Shown here piece by piece: positions 30,696-36,100 of a stretch of DNA of 36,100 bases. Made by a program: the position numbers and the translations under genes. The notes beneath the pieces are model-generated. The model ran no database searches and was not told where the DNA came from. It worked only from the letters and a program-made list of their open reading frames with translations. Source of the stretch: Rhodoferax sp. (GTDB lineage Bacteria; Pseudomonadota; Gammaproteobacteria; Burkholderiales; Burkholderiaceae_C); the NCBI GenBank assembly GCA_021737865.1, contig JAIPDC010000011.1:1-36100 (forward strand), given 5' to 3'. Numbering within the stretch: position 1 is the first letter of the stretch; the number at the start of each line of letters is the position of its first letter.

Positions 30696-32640
30696 ACCGG
30701 CACTATGGATATTTGTATCCATAGTTATAACTTTGGTATGGCTGCATCTTGCAGGCGCCGTGGTTCTGGCTGGCGTTGGGAGAGATTACAACAAGGTTAA
30801 TGCGCTTACATTTATACAATATGCGGTGTATTTCGGCGAGCAAAAGCGAATTAATACATGGCTATGGTCAGGAGCTGGATTTAGCACCGTCGCGCTGCTT
30901 CTACCACTGGTACTATTTCTTAAGCCCTCACGACAAAGCCTGCACGGAGATGCTCGTTTCGCATCGGCCCGAGAAATTCGGAAAGCAGGGTTAACGGGAA
31001 ATAGGGGAATCATCGTAGGCAAAAAAGGCTCCGGCTACTTGATGTTCGATGGCTCACAACATGTTTTGCTCTCTGCGCCAACTCGCTCAGGAAAGGGGGT
31101 TTCGGTCGTCATCCCGAACCTTCTCACTTGGCCTGAAAGCTGTGTGGTTCTGGACATAAAGCGGGAAAACTGGGATATCACCAGCGGCTATCGACGCAAG
31201 TACGGGCAGCGCTGCTACTTGTTCAACCCTGGGGCAAGCGATGGTCGAACGCATCGATATAACCCTTTGGGCTACATCAGCGAAGACCCCGGTAAACGTA
31301 TCGACGATATCCAGAAGATCGCAAACATGATCTTCCCGGATGTGCAGGGCACTGATCCTATTTGGACAGCAACTCCGCGCAGTCTGTTTCTTGGGGTCGT
31401 TTTGTTCTTGCTGGAGTCGCCCGGAAAGCCCGTAACGCTGGGCCAGGTGCTGCGAGAGACATTGACCGATGGAGATGGAAAGGACTACTTTGACAAGGCT
31501 GCGAAAGACCGCAGGGATTGCGGCAATGGACTGTCGGGTGCATGCGTTCGTGGCCTGCAAAGCTATACATCCATCGCCAGCGAGAACACGCGCAGCGGGA
31601 TCATGACCTCGTTCCGGTCGAGGCTTGAACTGTGGATGAACCCGGCGATTGACGCTGCCACCAGCGAAAACGATTTCGACTTGCGAGACCTTCGCAAGCG
31701 CAAGATGTCAATTTTCATTGGCATCACCCCTGACAACCTTGAGCGTATGGCACCGCTCATCAATCTGTTCTTTCAACAGCTTGTAGATTTAAATACTCGG
31801 GAACTCCCCTCACAAAATCCCGATTTGAAATATACGTGCCTTCTCTTGATGGACGAATTCACGTCAATGGGCAAAGTCAACATTTTGAGCAAGGGAATTA
31901 GCTTTATTGCAGGCTACGGATTGCGAATGATGCCCATCATTCAAAGCCCGGCGCAACTCACGGACGTTTATGGCCGCGAGGCCGCTGAAACTTTCCGCAC
32001 CAATCACGCCCTCAACATAGTATTTCCGCCAAAAGCATCCGAAACCGAATCTGCACGCGATATTTCCGAATGGTTAGGCTATACAACTACTAAGAGCGCA
32101 TCGAAGTCCCGAAACACTGAAATATTCAAGCGCCGCAATTCTTCGGAGAGCGTCAGCGATCAACGTCGCGCGTTACTTCTTCCTCAAGAAATAACCTCCT
32201 TGGGTGAGGAAGCAGAATTGATCGTTTTGGAAAATGTCCTCCCCATTCAAGCCAAAAAGGTTCGATATTTCGCGGACGCGAAATTCATGGATAGACTCAA
32301 GGAAGTTTCACCATCATTGAGTACTATTGGGGGAAGATTGCCCACTAAGAAAGAGATGGACGATGCAATGCGTGCTGGCGAACTGGCGGCGCCCGTTCCA
32401 CTGCTTAGCATAAATGAATATCAAGATGTAATTGCTTCTGCTGAAGGATCAATTGAGCAAGTAAGCAGCGGTACTAATCTCCATCGCGCATTTATTCCTG
32501 ATGACTATCCGCGCATTTCTGAGATTAATTTCGCACTTGATTTATCAAGCATCAAACCGCCTCCAGAAGGCGAACGCACCATAGAGAAGTTACACGAATA
32601 TGCAGACAGAATAAGCCGGGAACAGGGATTCTTAATTTAG
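30661..32640 (+). CDS. virD4: VirD4/TraG-type coupling protein
   Basis: A 659-residue coupling protein starting at ATG 30661 inside the end of virB11. Two N-terminal membrane helices (about 14-40 and 70-95) are followed by LHGDARFASAREIRKAGL, Walker A APTRSGKGVS (T141-G146), Walker B LLLMDEFTSMG (D398) and IVFPPKASETESARDISEWL. It delivers the relaxosome to the channel. No relaxase gene is in this window. A palindrome copy at 32268-32283 encodes YFADAKF within VRYFADAKFMDRL, where relatives have Y-Y-x-D-R/K-x-F, so the DNA site fits the protein constraint. Confidence 0.95.
   Translation: MTLNLSAHKWFKPALWIFVSIVITLVWLHLAGAVVLAGVGRDYNKVNALTFIQYAVYFGEQKRINTWLWSGAGFSTVALLLPLVLFLKPSRQSLHGDARFASAREIRKAGLTGNRGIIVGKKGSGYLMFDGSQHVLLSAPTRSGKGVSVVIPNLLTWPESCVVLDIKRENWDITSGYRRKYGQRCYLFNPGASDGRTHRYNPLGYISEDPGKRIDDIQKIANMIFPDVQGTDPIWTATPRSLFLGVVLFLLESPGKPVTLGQVLRETLTDGDGKDYFDKAAKDRRDCGNGLSGACVRGLQSYTSIASENTRSGIMTSFRSRLELWMNPAIDAATSENDFDLRDLRKRKMSIFIGITPDNLERMAPLINLFFQQLVDLNTRELPSQNPDLKYTCLLLMDEFTSMGKVNILSKGISFIAGYGLRMMPIIQSPAQLTDVYGREAAETFRTNHALNIVFPPKASETESARDISEWLGYTTTKSASKSRNTEIFKRRNSSESVSDQRRALLLPQEITSLGEEAELIVLENVLPIQAKKVRYFADAKFMDRLKEVSPSLSTIGGRLPTKKEMDDAMRAGELAAPVPLLSINEYQDVIASAEGSIEQVSSGTNLHRAFIPDDYPRISEINFALDLSSIKPPPEGERTIEKLHEYADRISREQGFLI
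30702..30725. repeat. Perfect inverted repeat in the start of virD4
   Basis: ACTATGGATA, loop TTTG, TATCCATAGT: a perfect 10-bp stem seven bases after the virB11 stop and 41 bases into virD4. AT-rich and without a T-run; possibly an operator or RNA element. Confidence 0.55.
32268..32283 (+). repeat. Dispersed palindrome site 8 (inside virD4)
   Basis: Exact TTTCGCGGACGCGAAA. In the virD4 frame it encodes FADAK, the same phase as in topB. Confidence 0.8.
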
Positions 32641-32670
32641 AATTCGTTCGATTATGACAATGGAATTTAT

Positions 32671-33921
32671 ATGTCACAAGATCAAATCAAAATTAACCCC
32701 GAAAACTCCCCGAAAGAGGATGAAGAGTTATATAAGCACAGTCCTGCTTTCGGCATCATGCAAATTAACGATCAACCAGCGACGGCAATTCGTTATGAGC
32801 ACGTTGAAAAGGACGGGCACCACCGTTACAACGTGAATTTCCTGTTGGATGGCAAGTCGGTAGTTCGATTGAAAGACTTGGACACGGAGTGCCTGGCCGA
32901 CGCTGTGGGCGACAAAAACGCGGCTTCCATCCTTGCCAGCAAGGAACGCCGGGGGGCACTCAAAGGGGAAGCGCTGTTGAACGAATATGGACTTTCGCCC
33001 AATGAAAATACCCGGCGCATGATGCTCAAGGAAGAGCGAAAGGGGACTGTGCTGGACCCGGAAGCACTAGGCGCGGTTGCGGCCAGGCGCCAGGCCGACA
33101 CGGACGCTGCAGCGAAGGAACTGGCAGTGCACCGCCAAGAGGCTTTGAATGCGATTTCTAAGGACATACGCAAGGTGGAGCAAGGCACGGGGCAGGGCAG
33201 GGACGGCGGGGACAACGAAGTCCAGTCGGATGAAGTTTTCAGCCCAGCGGAAGATGACCGTAAGCCGATAGTTCCTCAAGAGGTGGCTGCGAAATACCTC
33301 AAGGTAGGGGACAAGTACCATTTCCAGCGCAATCCGGAAGCAGTCGCGTTCCGCGATAGGGGCAGCAAGCTGGAGACACAGACAAACAGCGCCGCCGTGG
33401 CCGACTCCATGGTACGGATCGCCCAGGCGCGGGGTTGGGACGAGATTCGCGTCACAGGAAGCGAAACCTTCAAACGAGAAGTGTGGATGGAAGCGGCCGC
33501 ACGCGGCATGCAGGTACGCGGCTACTCCCCCACCGACGCGGACAAAGCGAGGCTCGCTGCAATCCAAAGCAAGGATGAGTTTCGCGGACGCGAAAACGTC
33601 AACACCGTCACGGGCAAAAAGACCCACGAACAGGGGATGGTGGATGCTTTCAAGAACGAGCGACCGGAAGCAGCGATGCAGAAGTACCCGGAACTGGCGG
33701 GAGCGTATGCGGGCGTCGAGGCAGCACGCCGCAAAGTGGATCAAGAGCGGCTATCTGTCGAACAGGCCAAGGTAGTCATGGATCGCCTGAACAAAAACGC
33801 ACTCAATGCCATTGAGCGCGGCCACGTGCCAAAGATCAACGTCACCGACAGGAACCAAGACCGCAACAGGCAACAAGAGGTGGCTGCAAGCCGCCACCGC
33901 GACAAAGAATTTGGACGTTAA
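32671..33921 (+). CDS. LPD7-domain protein (relaxase-associated type)
   Basis: A 416-residue protein. The central region (about 205-300), VPQEVAAKYLKVGDKYHFQR through VAFRDRGSKLETQTN, IAQARGWDEIRVTG and KREVWMEAAARGMQVRGYSP, is the large polyvalent protein-associated domain 7 often found at the C-terminus of relaxases. Here it stands alone behind an unrecognised N-terminal region, with no relaxase motif. The C-terminus (about 328-390), YPELAGAYAGVEAARRKVDQ followed by EQAKVVMDRLNKNALNAIER plus GHVP, is shared with the zeta-toxin protein at 34868. It follows virD4 closely, so it is probably transfer-related. A palindrome copy at 33580 encodes FRGREN. Confidence 0.75.
   Translation: MSQDQIKINPENSPKEDEELYKHSPAFGIMQINDQPATAIRYEHVEKDGHHRYNVNFLLDGKSVVRLKDLDTECLADAVGDKNAASILASKERRGALKGEALLNEYGLSPNENTRRMMLKEERKGTVLDPEALGAVAARRQADTDAAAKELAVHRQEALNAISKDIRKVEQGTGQGRDGGDNEVQSDEVFSPAEDDRKPIVPQEVAAKYLKVGDKYHFQRNPEAVAFRDRGSKLETQTNSAAVADSMVRIAQARGWDEIRVTGSETFKREVWMEAAARGMQVRGYSPTDADKARLAAIQSKDEFRGRENVNTVTGKKTHEQGMVDAFKNERPEAAMQKYPELAGAYAGVEAARRKVDQERLSVEQAKVVMDRLNKNALNAIERGHVPKINVTDRNQDRNRQQEVAASRHRDKEFGR
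33580..33595 (+). repeat. Dispersed palindrome site 9 (inside LPD7 gene)
   Basis: Exact TTTCGCGGACGCGAAA; in this frame it encodes FRGREN. The rightmost copy in the window. Confidence 0.8.
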
Positions 33922-33936
33922 GCAGAGGCCCCCACC

Positions 33937-34302
33937 ATGAAACAAGCAATCCTAATCACCCTCACTGCCCTCATGCTCGGCGGTTGCGCAACGGAAGAAT
34001 TTTCCACTGGCATGACGGCTACCCCGCATTACATGGCGTCGGGCCATGTCGGCACGGCCAAAGCGTGGGTGTATGCACAACGCACAATATTTGAGGGCAG
34101 GGCGGGGCAGGAATATCTATTCAGCACAACTGCCGGCGAACCCATCAAAGCCGAAAAAATAGGTGATTACTACAGTCTCCCTTTACTGGAACGAGACTTT
34201 ATTGCGCGCGAAGGCGTCCATACTATGCGGTTGGTCCTTGCTCCCGCCACTTGGACATTTACACGAACTGGCGCAACGTATGAATCCCCCCCACAGCAAT
34301 GA
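33937..34302 (+). CDS. Small lipoprotein of unknown function
   Basis: A 121-residue protein with a lipobox LGGC (Cys17) and a mature part with sequences WVYAQRTIFEGRAGQEYLF, KIGDYYSLPLLERDFIAREG and RLVLAPATWTFTRTGATYE, giving a mostly beta pattern. No family recognised. It overlaps the H-NS-like start by four bases, so it belongs to the downstream run. A surface or exclusion-type lipoprotein is possible. Confidence 0.75.
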   Translation: MKQAILITLTALMLGGCATEEFSTGMTATPHYMASGHVGTAKAWVYAQRTIFEGRAGQEYLFSTTAGEPIKAEKIGDYYSLPLLERDFIAREGVHTMRLVLAPATWTFTRTGATYESPPQQ

Positions 34303-34604
34303 ATTCAACTTATAGCGAACTGTTGAAGCAGCGCAGCGAACTGGATCAGAAGATCGAGGAAGCGCGCATGCAAGAACTGGATGCGGCTCTAAAACAGATC
34401 CGCGATCTCATGGATCAGTACGGCATAACCGCTCAAGAAATCCTGCCAACAGGAGCGCGGGGGCCCGTGCGCCGCGAGCGAGCGAAGGTCGAGCCGAAGT
34501 ATCGCGATCCCGCAACCGGCACCACCTGGTCCGGGCGCGGCAAGCCTCCAGCGTGGATTGCAGGCAAAGACCGCGAACCCTTCGCAATCGCCAACAAGGC
34601 GTAA
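34299..34604 (+). CDS. H-NS-family nucleoid protein
   Basis: A 101-residue H-NS/MvaT-like protein with an N-terminal coiled coil (SELLKQRSELDQKIEEARMQ...) and the C-terminal DNA-binding motif KYRDPATGTTWSGRGKPPAW followed by IAGKDREPF. Betaproteobacterial plasmid H-NS proteins silence AT-rich plasmid genes and lower the cost to the host. The AT-rich virB5-virB9 stretch is a plausible target. Coupled by ATGA to the lipoprotein. Confidence 0.9.
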   Translation: MNSTYSELLKQRSELDQKIEEARMQELDAALKQIRDLMDQYGITAQEILPTGARGPVRRERAKVEPKYRDPATGTTWSGRGKPPAWIAGKDREPFAIANKA

Positions 34605-34631
34605 AATCAAGGCTTGGAAAGGGGTCGCGTC

Positions 34632-34868
34632 ATGGCAACGACAACACAGTTCGACAGCTATTTTTTTGGCTCTGGACTTGTGGACGACGCTCGAAAGGGC
34701 GTAGCCCAAGCTGTTGCGCGCACCCGTGCCGCTGGCCTGCCCGTTGAAGGCTACGCCAGTAGCCCAGCTCCACAATCCACCAAAGACCCCTTCCCCGGCC
34801 CCACGGCGCACAGTGATGCAGCACCGGGCAAGCCCGCCGACAAAGAGCCAAAAAAAAAGCGGGCCTGA
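34632..34868 (+). CDS. Small protein preceding zeta toxin, possible antitoxin
   Basis: A 78-residue protein from ATG 34632 (GAAAGGGG about ten bases upstream). The first half, MATTTQFDSYFFGSGLVDDA followed by RKGVAQAVARTRAAGLPVEG, is helical; the rest is Pro/Lys-rich and probably unfolded, ending PKKKRA. Its stop overlaps the start of the zeta-toxin gene (TGATG). This tight order is that of antitoxin before toxin, but the protein does not resemble classical epsilon antitoxin. Function by position only. Confidence 0.65.
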   Translation: MATTTQFDSYFFGSGLVDDARKGVAQAVARTRAAGLPVEGYASSPAPQSTKDPFPGPTAHSDAAPGKPADKEPKKKRA

Positions 34869-36043
34869 TGAGTCAATCGGGCGATGCGCAGAAGGATGGA
34901 TCTGCGCCGGTGATGTTTGTTTTTGCGGGGCCGAATGGCTCCGGTAAATCATCCATTAATGCCCAGGTTCTCAAAAATCCTGCTCTGGGTTTTTTAGGCG
35001 AGTACATCAATGCCGATGACATCGCCAAAAGTATGGAATCACAGATTCCAGACTACCAAACCCGCAACATCAAAGCCGCTGAATTAGCGGAATCGCGGCG
35101 TGTTACCGCGTTGCAGGCCGGACACTCGTTTGCTTTCGAGTCGGTTATGTCCACCCCGGAAAAGGTTGCTCTGCTGACCCAAGCACGCGAACGCGGCTTC
35201 GAGGTTGCTTTGGTCTTTGTCACCACGGACGATGCAGAAAAAAACGTCGCTCGGGTCAGCAACCGGGTCGCAATGGGCGGGCATGCCGTCGAACCGGACA
35301 CTGTGCGTCGCCGCTATGCCAGCGCCATGCAGTTGCTACCGGCTGCAGTGGAGCACTCCGACAAGGCGCTGATTTTTGACAATTCGGGCACCACGCCCAT
35401 TCGCGTTGTCACAAAGAACGGCCCGGACGTGGTGATTGAGCCCAATGCCCCGCAATGGGTGGAGGCGCAGTTTGCGGCCCCATACCGGGCTCGCCAGGCC
35501 TCGCTGAAGCAGTTGGATGCGGTCGCCAAAGGCTCGGCCCCCAACATCACGATTTCAGAAGCCGCGGCCCAGCATGGCCGAAGCTATCGTGGCAAGGTTG
35601 TTGATCAAACGGCGCACCACGCGCTGCAGGAATCCGAAGATCGCGGATTCGTTATTCACGACAAAGCGCTCGGCCCCAAGCGGGATTTTGACAACGGCAG
35701 TTACGCCCAAATCACCTACGCTTACGACAAGGGGAAAATTCCTGCTGAGGAAGTTGTTCAACGCATAGAACGGGAAGCCCGAAGCAAGGCATTCAAAGAA
35801 CTCCCTCGACAGGAAGCCGTCAAGCAACACCCGGAATTGCAAGCAAATTTCGTCCAGCTCGATGCGCTCAAAAAGCAAATTCAGGGTCAACACCTCACGG
35901 CTGCTGAACAGGCAACTGTCATGGATCGGTTGCACGAAAACATGGCCAGGGCCATTGAGCGCGGCCCGGTTCCAGGCCAAAGCGCTTCCACCGAAACCGA
36001 CAAGTCAACGCCTCCCACCCCAAGCAAGGATCACGAGCGCTAG
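34868..36043 (+). CDS. Zeta-toxin kinase fused to KfrB-like domain and LPD7-type C-terminal module
   Basis: A 391-residue protein. Residues 14-190 form a zeta-toxin P-loop kinase: MFVFAGPNGSGKSS (Walker A 21-28), EYINADDIAKSM, the SFAFESVMS catalytic block, and RVSNRVAMGGHAVEPDTVRR. Zeta toxins phosphorylate UDP-N-acetylglucosamine or a related nucleotide sugar. Residues about 225-295 resemble KfrB: GRSYRGKVVDQTAHHALQES, GFVIHDKALG and YAQITYAYDKGKIPAEEVV. The last about 80 (HPELQANFVQLDALKKQIQG followed by EQATVMDRLHENMARAIERG) match the C-terminus of the LPD7 protein. The fusion is larger than classical zeta (about 270-290). Probably toxic or regulatory; whether it is translocated is unknown. 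Confidence 0.8.
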   Translation: MSQSGDAQKDGSAPVMFVFAGPNGSGKSSINAQVLKNPALGFLGEYINADDIAKSMESQIPDYQTRNIKAAELAESRRVTALQAGHSFAFESVMSTPEKVALLTQARERGFEVALVFVTTDDAEKNVARVSNRVAMGGHAVEPDTVRRRYASAMQLLPAAVEHSDKALIFDNSGTTPIRVVTKNGPDVVIEPNAPQWVEAQFAAPYRARQASLKQLDAVAKGSAPNITISEAAAQHGRSYRGKVVDQTAHHALQESEDRGFVIHDKALGPKRDFDNGSYAQITYAYDKGKIPAEEVVQRIEREARSKAFKELPRQEAVKQHPELQANFVQLDALKKQIQGQHLTAAEQATVMDRLHENMARAIERGPVPGQSASTETDKSTPPTPSKDHER

Positions 36044-36100
36044 ACGCCGCACCCCGCCCACTATATGATGCAATGTTATATTGAAGTCAGTTAACATAAT

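Noticed and set aside
32671-33921. LPD7 protein as the relaxase itself
   Set aside because: No HUH or His-triad motif and no catalytic Tyr pattern in the N-terminal part; only the accessory domain is present.
1-36100. CRISPR arrays, tRNA or rRNA genes
   Set aside because: No regularly spaced direct repeats, no cloverleaf or CCA-type gene and no rRNA-like segments were seen on reading; the spaced palindromes are too far apart and irregular for CRISPR.

Overview
The window reads as a GC-rich betaproteobacterial replicon, most likely Burkholderiales (Comamonadaceae-like), and most likely plasmid DNA or an integrated plasmid. It joins an accessory or chromosomal-type metabolic segment to a conjugative backbone. 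The taxonomic call is an inference from codon and GC style, the SorAB-type sulfite dehydrogenase, Burkholderiales-style IS66 elements and the KorA/ParB/RepA type. I had no database to test it.

Layout. (1) 1-4416: a tight plus-strand cluster with a truncated beta-propeller protein, a DUF305 protein, an ECF sigma factor, a membrane partner resembling DUF3379 (probably anti-sigma), a Tat-exported sulfite dehydrogenase (SorA-like) and its c-type cytochrome (SorB-like). (2) 4417-8551: a nested pair of IS66-family elements. An intact 2805-bp copy (5533-8337, 8-bp target duplication GACATTGG, 17-bp perfect inverted ends) interrupts the tnpA of an older, left-truncated IS66 element in the opposite orientation. 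(3) 8585-11493: a two-gene minus-strand cassette, a DUF4062/TIR-like protein followed by a PhoD-like metallophosphoesterase, a plausible but untested conflict or defence module. Degraded DNA with a LysR-like relic follows. (4) 12179-16824: the minus-strand maintenance and control block, read DUF2958-like, ssb, parA, parB, korA-like, repA. (5) 16825-18022: a gene-poor control region with promoters, operators, a large dyad and an XRE regulator divergent from the transfer operon. (6) 18023-32640: a complete P-type (VirB/VirD4) type IV secretion operon in the order virB1, type IA topoisomerase, small unknown, virB2-virB5, Eex-like lipoprotein, virB6-virB11, virD4. (7) 32671-36043: an LPD7 protein, a lipoprotein, an H-NS-like protein, a small protein and a zeta-toxin/KfrB fusion. 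No relaxase is visible in the window.

The most interesting signal is not a gene. It is a 16-bp palindrome, TTTCGCGGACGCGAAA, present eight times as an exact or one-mismatch copy plus one decayed copy, spread from 12.16 to 33.60 kb over the whole backbone and absent from the accessory 12 kb on the left. Copies lie between genes and inside topB, virB3, virD4 and the LPD7 gene. With the ParB and KorA homologues nearby, this suggests a KorB/O_B-like regulon joining partition to global repression, with an operator unlike the classical O_B sequence. A second operator type (CAACCT-TTTT-AGGTTG) touches the -35 box of two maintenance promoters.

Other points worth following are a possible antisense RNA at the repA start, a C-terminal module shared by the LPD7 and zeta-toxin proteins, a C-terminal peptide shared by VirB5 and the Eex-like lipoprotein, and a VirB7 with an N0/STN-like domain.
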